This document shows positions 17,356-26,800 of a DNA stretch of 47,249 nt, one piece after another. The notes under the pieces are model-generated. The model was given only the letters and a program-made list of their open reading frames with translations. It made no database searches and was not told the origin of the DNA. Positions within the stretch are counted from its first letter, which is position 1; the number at the start of each line of letters is the position of its first letter. The position numbers were made by a program, and so were the translations under genes. The stretch comes from Chitinophagaceae bacterium. GTDB taxonomy: Bacteria; Bacteroidota; Bacteroidia; Chitinophagales; Chitinophagaceae. The DNA is taken from contig JAICGN010000026.1 in assembly GCA_025923075.1 (NCBI GenBank), positions 1-47,249 of the forward strand, given 5' to 3'.

Positions 17356-17778
17356 TCACCTTGCTTCTTCATATCTGTCTAAATATATCAGAAATTTTCT
17401 TCCCTCCATGGCCTCAACATCCAGCGATAATGTGATCTTTTGGTCCTTCGCCTCCACAGTAAAGACGGCATTGCTGGTTCTGCCATCAATAGATACAGTG
17501 GTATGATAAACTGTTTTACCATTCTTGAATGGTTCTTTCCATTCACAGGTCTTTTCCCTTACTGTTCCTTCTAACGATTGTTGATCAGTTTTAAACCTAA
17601 GGGTTATTTTTTGAGAATCGGTTTCAAGGAAGATGCTGTCTTCTTTAGTATCTAACAAGGTACCGTTTGTGTCAAACATCTCACCCTTTGAGCCATACCA
17701 TGTCACCTTTTTATCACATTGAGAAATAGCTTGCAAACTTGAGATAAATAGCATAAAAAATACGAGAATAGCTTTCAT
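17356..17778 (-). CDS. Small exported protein of unknown function
   Basis: The ATG at 17778 gives 140 residues beginning with a signal peptide (MKAILVFFMLFISSLQAISQ) directly before CDKKVTWYG. The 19 residues added by the longer frame have no signal-like features. The mature part is beta-rich (ITLRFKTDQQ, VYHTTVSIDGRTSNAVFTV) with Cys residues that could pair. No family is recognised. It converges with the sulfatase gene. Confidence 0.62.
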   Translation of the reverse strand: MKAILVFFMLFISSLQAISQCDKKVTWYGSKGEMFDTNGTLLDTKEDSIFLETDSQKITLRFKTDQQSLEGTVREKTCEWKEPFKNGKTVYHTTVSIDGRTSNAVFTVEAKDQKITLSLDVEAMEGRKFLIYLDRYEEAR

Positions 17779-18043
17779 ATAGTTGTTTACTGTATACGAC
17801 GATAAAATGACATACCAGGTTACAGTCTTTACCAAGGCCAGTGAAGTAGCTCTCTACAAGCATGCAGGAAAAAATTATCTGCATTTCGGTTTTTATTCTC
17901 AAAAGACTTTATCTTAGGACAGTGTAGCACCATCGTTCTCAATGAAACCTGACCCCTATATCGAACTGTTTTAATCTCCGATTAGTTGAAGCGCCGAATG
18001 TGAATTTTTCGTAGTCCAATTCAAGCACTGTAGTTAATGCGTT

Positions 18044-20758
18044 ATGAAACAAAAACCAGTCATACTCGTATTTTGTTTTGCTATTATTTCTTCTCAATTG
18101 TTTGCACAAATCGTCAATGGTAATTGTTTTATTAAGGCAAATTATCTCGAATTAGGAATCGGTCCGTGCGGAGTTTTTGGAAGTTCCGTCGATGCGCCAC
18201 CCGGCTATCATCCACGTGGCGGTGCCGAATACCCACTCAGGCTTGGCTTTATTGCTGATCATGGCAGGGATGGCTGGAATGCCGGAACGCCTAACTATTG
18301 CGGTGACTATTATGTGCCCGGAAATCCTGAAGAGGGGTGGGGAATAACAATGAATGGACGAAACTATAACAATAACTTGTTATGCGATATCCGCGACATC
18401 CCCGGAGACATTATCCAATACACCAATGACGGGGTAATGATTACAGGCACGTGGAAAGGAATGATCGATGGTCTTGAGATCACGGCGAAAACATCAGTGC
18501 CGATTGATAAACTTTATTTTCTGACAGAGGTGACCATGAGAAATATCTCCTTAGATACCATCCGCGATCTCTACTACATGCGTAACATCGATCCGGACAA
18601 TGAAGTGACGCTCACCGATGACTATGTTACTCAAAATACAATCGTCAGCCAAAATCCAAATACTGATAATAAAGCCGTCGTTACTGCGGAGGGATTGGCT
18701 TTTGGTTGCTTTATTGGACTTGGGAGCCGTGACTGCCGGGCAAGAGTTGCCTGGGGTGGCTTTTTCAATCGCAGCGCTCAGGAAGCCTGGAACTGTTTTT
18801 TGCCTCATCAATGTTCCGGATCAGAAACTGATGATATCGCAATTACCATCTCTTTCAAATTAGGTGATCTCCTGCCCGGGCGTCAGGCATCTTTCAAATT
18901 TGTGAATGTTTTGAATTTATCTGATGTGGATGAATCCGTGGATCTGACCGGCCCATCTTTTTTGATTGGTGGTAGCTCGGCTGTAAGTTCAAGTGATACG
19001 ACACAGATATGTTCTTCCGGTCCTACTGTTTTTGAAGTTATCAATACCGGTGGTTTCGATAGCTGGTCATGGTCACCAGCGACTGGGTTGAATACAACAG
19101 TGGGGCCGTTGGTTGTTTGCAACGGGAATATCAATACTCTCACCTACACAGCAAAGGGGGAAAACAGTTGTGGCAGTACTATTAATGTTCACTTCACAGC
19201 AATTAAGGGGAATCTTGTCAAGGTTCCGAAGGCAGGCCCCATTAGCGGACCAACAGATCTCTGCCTGCCCAACAGCACGGTGACCTATTCGATTGCTCCG
19301 CTTCCGCAAGCAACAAAATACGAGTGGCGGGTGCCGCCCGGCAGTTCGATCTTGTCCGGCGACGGAACAAACAGCATCACTGTTAATCTTGGATCAATAA
19401 CACAGGACAGTATTTGGGTGTATGGAATAAATGTCTGCGGACCCGGCGATACTTCTTTGATCACGGTAAGGGTGTTGACTGAATTTGGACCAACACTTAT
19501 CAAATACACACTTGTTGGCGATTCAACAAGCTGCGAAGGAAAGAGTTCACGAATAAAAGCTGTCTATTCCAAGGGCGAAGGAAGTGTTACAAACTTTCAA
19601 TGGTATAAGGACAACACCGTCATTTCCGGAGCCACTGATTCGATCCTTACAGTTGCTGCTTCCGGAAAGTATAGTGCCAGGCTCACCACGACTTACGGCT
19701 GCAGCTATATGATGAGAGACACGATGTTAATCTTCCACCCCGTTCCTGTTGCCGCTTTCAAACTGCCAGATGGGTGTGTCGATGGAAACTTCATTTTTAC
19801 AGATAGTTCCTTCATTTCCGGTGGCACCATAACAAATTGGATCTGGAAAAAAGATGGGGCAGTTTTTAGTACCCTACAAAATGCCATTGGAAATTTCCCG
19901 GGTGGTTTGTACAGCATCCAACTCACGGTGAATTCTGATCGCGGTTGCTCGTCTGCGCCAACGACTGCCTCGTTCCTGCGGTATGGCAAACCGCAAGCTG
20001 ATTTTTCCGTAGCGGGATCATGTTCCGATAGCTTAACTCGATTCAATGCGATTATGCTATCGCCCGGTTATGGCAATAGCAATATCGTGAACTGGAACTG
20101 GGATCTTGGAAATAATACACTTGTATCAACGCAAGATCCATCGTTGGTTTATGGCACGGCAGGGTATTACGATGTGAAATTGACCTACAACGGAGATAAC
20201 TGTACAGCGATGACCAACAGTGTCGTTCGTCGAATTTATGTGGGCGATCCTCTTCCGGCCATGAAGTATAATCGGGTTATTGCGTTCGAAGGGGAACAAT
20301 TCGTATTATATGCAGGAAGCGACGGAGTAAGTTATACCTGGACTCCTGCGATCGGGTTGACGAGTCCAGACCAGAGAGTGACAAGTGGTTCCCTTTTGCA
20401 AAGCCAGCAATACCATGTTCATGTCGTGAATGGCTATGGCTGCGGTCGCACGGACACCGTGCAAGTGACGATCCTGGGCGAATGCAAGATCTATTCGCCA
20501 ACCGCATTTACACCTAATCAGGATGGTTTGAATGATAAATTCAGAATTTATTTCGGCTGCCTGAAAGCGTTAACACGGTTTTCGATTTTTAACAGGTGGG
20601 GCCAGTCGATCTTTACTACAAAAAATGGTTTGGAAGGTTGGGATGGTAAATACAATGGTGTAGAACAGCCAGCAGGCAGTTACGTCTGGATTGCCGAGGG
20701 TGAATTCAATTCGGGAAAAAAGTTTACCGAAAAAGGAACAGTCACATTGATCAGGTAG
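18044..20758 (+). CDS. Large secreted PKD/Ig-like protein with T9SS type B C-terminal domain
   Basis: The 904-residue protein starts with a signal peptide (MKQKPVILVFCFAIISSQLFAQ). The first 300 residues form a domain I do not recognise, rich in Gly, Asp, Asn and aromatics with several Cys residues (GPCGVFGSS, NYCGDYYVPG, DCRARVAWGG, WNCFLPHQCSG). Several PKD/Ig-like modules follow, about 310-790, visible as repeated W-x-W, TITV-like and VWVYGINVCGPGDT strands. The last 90 residues (SPTAFTPNQDGLNDKF, GWDGKYNGVEQPAGSYVW, GTVTLIR) are the gliding-motility-associated C-terminal domain for type IX secretion. It is probably a cell-surface adhesin-like protein. It has no operon partner. Confidence 0.87.
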   Translation: MKQKPVILVFCFAIISSQLFAQIVNGNCFIKANYLELGIGPCGVFGSSVDAPPGYHPRGGAEYPLRLGFIADHGRDGWNAGTPNYCGDYYVPGNPEEGWGITMNGRNYNNNLLCDIRDIPGDIIQYTNDGVMITGTWKGMIDGLEITAKTSVPIDKLYFLTEVTMRNISLDTIRDLYYMRNIDPDNEVTLTDDYVTQNTIVSQNPNTDNKAVVTAEGLAFGCFIGLGSRDCRARVAWGGFFNRSAQEAWNCFLPHQCSGSETDDIAITISFKLGDLLPGRQASFKFVNVLNLSDVDESVDLTGPSFLIGGSSAVSSSDTTQICSSGPTVFEVINTGGFDSWSWSPATGLNTTVGPLVVCNGNINTLTYTAKGENSCGSTINVHFTAIKGNLVKVPKAGPISGPTDLCLPNSTVTYSIAPLPQATKYEWRVPPGSSILSGDGTNSITVNLGSITQDSIWVYGINVCGPGDTSLITVRVLTEFGPTLIKYTLVGDSTSCEGKSSRIKAVYSKGEGSVTNFQWYKDNTVISGATDSILTVAASGKYSARLTTTYGCSYMMRDTMLIFHPVPVAAFKLPDGCVDGNFIFTDSSFISGGTITNWIWKKDGAVFSTLQNAIGNFPGGLYSIQLTVNSDRGCSSAPTTASFLRYGKPQADFSVAGSCSDSLTRFNAIMLSPGYGNSNIVNWNWDLGNNTLVSTQDPSLVYGTAGYYDVKLTYNGDNCTAMTNSVVRRIYVGDPLPAMKYNRVIAFEGEQFVLYAGSDGVSYTWTPAIGLTSPDQRVTSGSLLQSQQYHVHVVNGYGCGRTDTVQVTILGECKIYSPTAFTPNQDGLNDKFRIYFGCLKALTRFSIFNRWGQSIFTTKNGLEGWDGKYNGVEQPAGSYVWIAEGEFNSGKKFTEKGTVTLIR

Positions 20759-20779
20759 TTTTTCATTTGCAATTTTTTC

Positions 20780-20860
20780 GTTCTTCAGTTTAGTGTTCGG
20801 TTCTTCAAATCAATAAAGAATATAGAATTTAAGGAGCATCCGTTGGTCTGTGATCAACGG
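20780..20860 (+). repeat. Dispersed intergenic repeat, copy H, with terminal hairpin
   Basis: GTTCTTCAGTTTAGTGTTCG is followed by TTCTTCAAATCAATAAAGAA, the best match to the core consensus, then TATAGAATTTAAGGAGCAT. A perfect 6-bp stem-loop (CCGTTG, 9-base loop, CAACGG; 20840-20860) starts 25 bases after the AAAGAA core. Confidence 0.75.
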
Positions 20861-20901
20861 GCACGTGAGCCCCCGCTCGTTAAGAAGCAACCTTCAACTA
20901 A

Positions 20902-21033
20902 ATGGCAATGGATGCCATGACCGTGGGAAAACGGGTCTGGATTAAGGTGAAATCACCCTTGTTTCGCGGGATACAATTAATGGATATTTACCGTGAAGCT
21001 GAAAAGGAAATAAGGTACAAGGTGTATTCGTAA
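20902..21033 (+). CDS. Possible small basic protein, 43 residues
   Basis: An ATG at 20902 opens a 43-residue frame ending in TAA at 21031. The translation looks protein-like (TVGKRVWIKVKSPLFRG, then MDIYREAEKEIRYKVYS) with a sensible mix of K, R, E and aliphatic residues and no low-complexity run. A second in-frame ATG is at 20908. It follows repeat copy H by 41 bp and precedes a second small ORF. No family is recognised and it may be spurious. Confidence 0.4.
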   Translation: MAMDAMTVGKRVWIKVKSPLFRGIQLMDIYREAEKEIRYKVYS

Positions 21034-21146
21034 TTGCAGCTAAGTAGGAGTAGTTTAACCGCTAGCATCATCTGAAACTATACTGTGTATCAGCTAAAAT
21101 ATTTGAATTACTAATAACCCTTTTTAAAACTATAAATTTAAGAATT

Positions 21147-21290
21147 ATGACCACAGATCACATTTTAGTGTTAGTAGGAAGCGTAGCAATTATCATTTTG
21201 CTTTCATTGTGGGTAAAGATCAGGGGTCTGGAAAACGACTTTACTGATGAAACAAAGAAAATGGATCCCTACTCTGAAAAACAAGAATGA
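21147..21290 (+). CDS. Small single-pass membrane protein, 47 residues
   Basis: An ATG at 21147 opens a 47-residue frame ending in TGA at 21290. Residues 5-22 (HILVLVGSVAIIILLSLW) are a clear transmembrane segment, followed by a charged tail (KIRGLENDFTDETKK, then MDPYSEKQE). The 5' flank is AT-rich (TATAAATTTAAGAATT). It is a typical layout for a small membrane peptide, but the family is not recognised. Confidence 0.55.
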   Translation: MTTDHILVLVGSVAIIILLSLWVKIRGLENDFTDETKKMDPYSEKQE

Positions 21291-21449
21291 GAACGCTGAA
21301 CATAAATAAATGATGGGGCAGACGGCGTGACAAGAGAAAGCAAATTATACACAGGGTCTTATGGCGATTGTGTACTGTTTATCGATTCGCTCTGCGAAAA
21401 ACCCATGGTTACGTAAAGAGCAAAAATATAGATTGGGCGGAACAGGGGA

Positions 21450-22313
21450 TTAAAAACTGTTGTTCAAGCGTTGTCGCATAGTTAGCAACTTCCATTCACC
21501 AGGAACGATCATGCGACGTATCGTAAATAAAGGAAAATTTTCATCGCGGCGGGCAGATAACTGGAATGCGGCTTTGAATCCATGCAACTTGATCTTCTCA
21601 AGTCCCGGCTTATCCCAAAGCCCAAAAGGGTACGCGAAGTACTCAATAGGCTTTCCCGTGATCGCTTTTAATTGATCCCTTGGTTTCGTCACTTGTATAG
21701 ACCAATCCTCCTCTGTAAACGTTTTTACATTCTTGTGGTTCCATGTATGCAGGCCGATGGCGTGTCCTTCATCCGCAAGCTGTTTCACCTGTTCCTTCGT
21801 CATATACCCGGGCCGGTTCAACGATACGGTCATAATAAAAAATACTCCTTTAAATCCATACTTGTTCAATTCAGCCAGTGCTACCGTATGGTGGTCAAGA
21901 CGGGTATCATCAAAGGTGATCATAACTGGCTTTGCAGGCAAGGGACTGTCATAAAGGAGATAATCATGAAGCTGATCAGGAAGAATAGAATGATAACCAC
22001 TATCTGCTAATAATTTTATCTGGTCCCGGAAATTAGCGCCTGGCACAATATAATCTCTTGCAGTCTTTGAATCGGACGGTCGAAAATCACGCAGCTGATG
22101 ATAACAAAGAATGGGAACCTCAGGCTTCGCTAATATGGTTGCAGCATCAGCTAAAACGGGAGCGGGACTTTTTGAAACGGCTGTCTGAACCTGTAGTTTA
22201 GCCACCGCTTTGGTTTTATCATCCAGGTGACATCCAAAGGAAAATACTAAGCAGGCATTCAGTAGAAGAAAGAAATAAAAATTGCCTGGAATTGACAGCC
22301 AACGGTTTTTCAT
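21450..22313 (-). CDS. Polysaccharide deacetylase (NodB/CE4 family) lipoprotein
   Basis: The 287-residue product has a lipoprotein-like signal (ACLVFSFGC, Cys28). The CE4 motifs are present in order. MITFDD holds the catalytic base and metal Asp (Asp135/Asp136), HTWNH (His189 and His193) forms the metal site, and YFAYPFGLW is the third motif. The opening VPILCYHQL is typical of the PgaB/IcaB-like subset. The protein probably removes N- or O-acetyl groups from an exopolysaccharide or peptidoglycan at the envelope. It is preceded on the same strand by a serine hydrolase gene and, further up, the cyclic glucan synthase. Confidence 0.9.
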   Translation of the reverse strand: MKNRWLSIPGNFYFFLLLNACLVFSFGCHLDDKTKAVAKLQVQTAVSKSPAPVLADAATILAKPEVPILCYHQLRDFRPSDSKTARDYIVPGANFRDQIKLLADSGYHSILPDQLHDYLLYDSPLPAKPVMITFDDTRLDHHTVALAELNKYGFKGVFFIMTVSLNRPGYMTKEQVKQLADEGHAIGLHTWNHKNVKTFTEEDWSIQVTKPRDQLKAITGKPIEYFAYPFGLWDKPGLEKIKLHGFKAAFQLSARRDENFPLFTIRRMIVPGEWKLLTMRQRLNNSF

Positions 22314-22514
22314 TTAAGGATGTTGTGATGTGCTATTAAACGCAGAAAACCCGAATTTATTTCCATTGGGGATTTCTTGAGAAATAGAAAAATTAGAATG
22401 GCCTTTGCAAAAATTGCTGTGTGCGTTTTGTACTTAGTGTTTCCGCGATGCAAAGCGATCTATGCCTTATGATCTATAAAAATCCTGGATAAAAATAAAG
22501 GGATTCATTATCTT

Positions 22515-23705
22515 TTAAAATTTACTCATCATTGCGCCAATCATTGCATCAATATAGCCAACATAATAACTACTGTAGGCCGTGGGCCAGTGACTTTGAA
22601 CGGCAATGACTATTTTTTTTGAAGGGTCGATCTCGATCTGTTGGCCAAATGAACCAGATGCAAAGTAACGAGGGGATGATCCAAGCCACCAATAATAACC
22701 ATAACCAGGGTTTGATCTTGCTGCTGTAGTGGCTCGTTTCATCCAGCCGGGATCTAAAACTTGTTTGCCACTCAGATCAATGCCGTTATTCATTGCAAAC
22801 AATCCCAGCAAAGCATAATCCCGTAAAGTCGCACTAATACAACAACCACCAAGCTCAATACCAAGGCTGCGGCTTTTAACCCAGTTGGCATCTGAATGCA
22901 TTCCAAAAGGTTTCCAGATCTTTTCAGATAAATACTCTGAAAGGGTTTTCCCAACAACTCTTTGTAAAATAAGTGCAGCAAGATTTGTCTCTATTGTATT
23001 GTAATTAAATTTTGTTCCCGGAGCAGCTGCCAGTTTTAATTTTGATAAGTAACTCACTATCGCTGGCCATCCTTGTGTTCCTTCAAGCCTTGCGACTTTC
23101 ATCAGGTCTGACTCACGATCTCTTGGGTCCTCTTTCCAGGCAACACCAGAAGCCATTTGTAAAAGATTTTCTAACGACACACTATCGTAAACACTGCCAG
23201 CTAATTCAGGTATAAATTGGGTCACCTTTTGATCCAACGACTTTATATATCCATCCTGAATAGCTGCACCGTAGAGTAATGAAGTAACAGATTTGGCAAC
23301 TGAAAAATTTATCCACTTACTCGTCGGTTGAATCTTGTTATATTTTTCAAACAGGATCGTATCATTTTTCAACACAATAATTCCAACGGTCCTTGTGTCA
23401 TTAATAAAGTCTTTAATGGTGCGAATTGTATCCTTAAAGGAAAATGAAAGGTCTGACAGATTCGTCGGCGCTTCGGTCAATACATGTTTTTTTTTACCGG
23501 CTTCAATTTTATTGGTAGGTAAAATGCGGTCAGCATTTTGATAATAGACAAGTTGTTTGTCCGCTGTTAAAAAAAACAAGTCTGCGGTTCGAAAACTATC
23601 TATTGAAGGGAGGCTTATGTTTTGGGCGCTGCTTGATTTTTTTGCTGATGTGCATGTGGCAAATATTGCAATTACGATCAGGCAAATGGGATAGAACTTT
23701 CTCAT
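22515..23705 (-). CDS. NylB-like serine hydrolase (beta-lactamase class C fold) lipoprotein
   Basis: The 396-residue product begins with a lipoprotein signal (VIAIFATC, Cys18). It has the serine beta-lactamase fold: the S-x-x-K motif at Ser135-Val-Ala-Lys138, Tyr235 in FNYNTIETN (where class C enzymes have YxN; here the third residue is Thr), and a SGSFGQQIEID-like strand in place of the KTG/HxG motif. The pattern resembles 6-aminohexanoate-dimer hydrolase (NylB-like) and other penicillin-recognising esterases rather than a true beta-lactamase. It probably hydrolyses an ester or amide in the periplasm. The gene lies 153 bp beyond the 3' end of the glucan synthase gene, on the same strand. Confidence 0.87.
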   Translation of the reverse strand: MRKFYPICLIVIAIFATCTSAKKSSSAQNISLPSIDSFRTADLFFLTADKQLVYYQNADRILPTNKIEAGKKKHVLTEAPTNLSDLSFSFKDTIRTIKDFINDTRTVGIIVLKNDTILFEKYNKIQPTSKWINFSVAKSVTSLLYGAAIQDGYIKSLDQKVTQFIPELAGSVYDSVSLENLLQMASGVAWKEDPRDRESDLMKVARLEGTQGWPAIVSYLSKLKLAAAPGTKFNYNTIETNLAALILQRVVGKTLSEYLSEKIWKPFGMHSDANWVKSRSLGIELGGCCISATLRDYALLGLFAMNNGIDLSGKQVLDPGWMKRATTAARSNPGYGYYWWLGSSPRYFASGSFGQQIEIDPSKKIVIAVQSHWPTAYSSYYVGYIDAMIGAMMSKF

Positions 23706-23858
23706 AGAATTGTTATTAAGCAGGGGATAAGAATTTAAAGCAAATTTTTATCCAATTTTTTGGCTGCCCGGATCCTGCACCGGCAACTAGCAATGAAAGA
23801 ATGAAGAGGGTAGAAGCATCGGCCGGGAGCGATCCACTCCTGAGGCAAGATGATGTTT

Positions 23859-26800
23859 CTATTCTAAAGATTGAGCATGCACTTCAAATCTATGTTCCAG
23901 GCCATCATCTATCAGCTCTATTGTATTTCCTTTTCCTTCGCCTTCTTCACTTTTCCACCAGGATTCCTGGTTTGCTTTTAATTGATAAACGATAATATGG
24001 TAGGTCGATTTGCCATACTGATATCGTATTCTAATCGATAGCCATTCGGAAGGGAAACAAGGGTTGAATTGTAATTGATCTTTTTTCAATTCGATCCCAA
24101 CCAGGGAGCCGATGATAAATTGATACATCCATCCCGCTGAACCCGTATACCATGTCCAGCCGCCTCTTCCTCTGTGCGATTCGTTGGCATAAACATCCGC
24201 AGCTATTACATAGGGTTCTGCCTTATATACGTTCATTGATTGCAGATCTGACGCATGATGCAAAGGCTGTATCATACTAAATAATTCCCAAACCTTTTCA
24301 CGATCTTTTAATGCCGCAAATGCCATAAGGGCCCAGATGGCAGCATGCGAGTATTGTCCACCATTCTCTCTTACTCCCGGTACATAACCCCGTATATAAC
24401 CGGGGTTCGGACCGTTTGCATCAAATGGCGGATCGAGTAATTGGATTATTTTCAGATCCCTTTTGACAAGGTATTTGTCAAGTGCATTCATTGCCATCTT
24501 CTTTCTATTATCACTTGCGGCACCTGATAATACTGACCAGCTTTGCGCAATAGCATCAATGCGACATTCGGTATTTTCTTTTGAACCTAAGGGGGAACCG
24601 TCATCAAAGTAAGCCCGACGGTACCATCCGCCATCCCAACCTGATCCCTCTATGTTGGATTGGAGCGTTGCCGCCTCTTTTTTGCAAGAGTCAGCAAACA
24701 AAAGATCTCCATTGTTCGTTGCAATAGTTGAAAATTTGGTAAGCACATCATAAAGAAAAAATGCAAGCCAGATACTTTCTCCTCTGCCTTTATTACCTAC
24801 ACGATCCATTCCATCATTCCAGTCGCCGGCGCCGATCAGTGGCAGACCGTGTTCGCCAAAACGATGACTATACTTTATGGCACGAACGCAGTGTTCGTAC
24901 AAATTGCCGGAAGCATTAAGTGTTACAGGCAGGTCATACAGTGAATCTTCGCCTTCATATAATGTTCGACTCTCAAGAAAGCCAACCTGTACCTGCAAAA
25001 TGTCTGAATCACCCGTAACGGTAATATATCGTGATACGGCAAATGGTAGCCAAAGCAGGTCATCGGAGCATCGTGTTCGAACACCCCGGCCTTCGGGCGG
25101 GTGCCACCAATGTTGCACATCGCCTTCTATGAATTGCCGTGATGCACTTAATAGTATATGTTCCCTTGCCATTGACGGTTGTGTATGCAGTAAGGCCAGC
25201 ACATCCTGCAACTGATCTCTAAAGCCAAATGCGCCACCGGATTGATAAAAGCCGCTGCGCGCAAACATCCTGCAGGCAATTGTTTGATAGGTGAGCCATC
25301 CATTCGCTAAAAAGTTCAAAGCGGTATCGGGAGTTGTTACCTGTACAGCGTCGACAATTTCCTGCCAGTATTCTTTTACATTCTGCAACGACTGGAGAAC
25401 AGAATCTCGCGTTGCAAATTGTTGTAACAAAGCAGTTACCTCGCGTGCATTCCTTTCATTCCCAATCTGGAATATGATCTCTTTTTCAGCACCACTCAAC
25501 AGATCGAATTTTACATGCAATGCCGCACAAGGATCCATGGCCGCACCCGTTCTACCGGAAAGCCTCTGTCTATACAAAGCCTGGGGATTATCGAGACTCC
25601 TGTTTCTTCCAATAAATTCCGAACGGTCTGCGGTGTAACTAAAATTGTAACCGCCTTCCACTTTAAAATAGGCGACCCGTTCTGCAAAAGCTGAATTGTA
25701 CCGGTTACGTAACAGTAAGGCGCCCGTCGTCTTATCTTGCTCGGAAAACACATGTATATTAGTTTTGGATCGTACATCACCCAGGATTATCTCAAGAAAT
25801 CCCATTGCCGAGAGTTTACGTTCGCGTCCCGATTCGTTTTTTAATTTCAACACGATGAATTTGACAGGACGATCTTTATCCACAAACACAGACATTTCGG
25901 AATGAATACCGTCTTCGCGATGTTCGAAAATACTGTAACCAAATCCGTGTGTTGTAATGTAAGGTCCGCTTCCTTTTTTTGGATACGGTGAGGGACACCA
26001 GAAGTTGCCGGTATCTTCATCGCGCAAATAAAAAGCTTCGCCACCGGCATCACTAACCGGATCATTACTCCAGGGTGTGATACGGTATTCATGCGCATTG
26101 ACGGCCCACGTATAAGCAGATCCATTTTCAGAGACGACAGATCCAAACTGCGGGTTCGCTAGTACATTCACCCATGGTAGTGGTGTAGCTTTATTTTTAC
26201 CGGTGATGATTTTATATTCCCTTCCATTCTGCGTAAAGCCCCCGGTTCCATTGAAGAATATAAGATCCTTAGGTGATGCAATTACCTGTGGGTGTATTTG
26301 GGTTGAAATGGTTTTTGTTTGCAGCAAAGCAGGTAATGGCTTTTCAGGAATTTGTGTAGTTACCTGTTCCAGTAAGCTACCCTTGATATCAGAGATGATA
26401 ATGCGAGCCACGCTTTCAAAAAGCAAACGGTCTTCAGAAGATAGTTGGTCTGCAGATTTTACAAAAATACTACCCGGTCTTTTTTGTCCCGGTATGTTTG
26501 CTTCTGCCGTAATCAATCCGAGGATCTGTTCCTGTAAAAATTGGCGATACGAACCGTGATCTTCATTCCAGATAACAAGGTCAACGGACAGCCCTTTTAA
26601 TCTCCAATAAGCATGTGCCTTTACCATTTGCCTTACCAATTCAACACTTTCCTGTTCATAGGCATGCATCAATACGATAGGCAGGTCACCGGAAACAGAA
26701 TGACTCCAAAGACCTGACTGCCCGCGATAATTATTTTGGATCACAGCTGCATCGGCACGCAGTATTGAATTGGAATAAATGATGGAAGCTGCCAGGCGAT

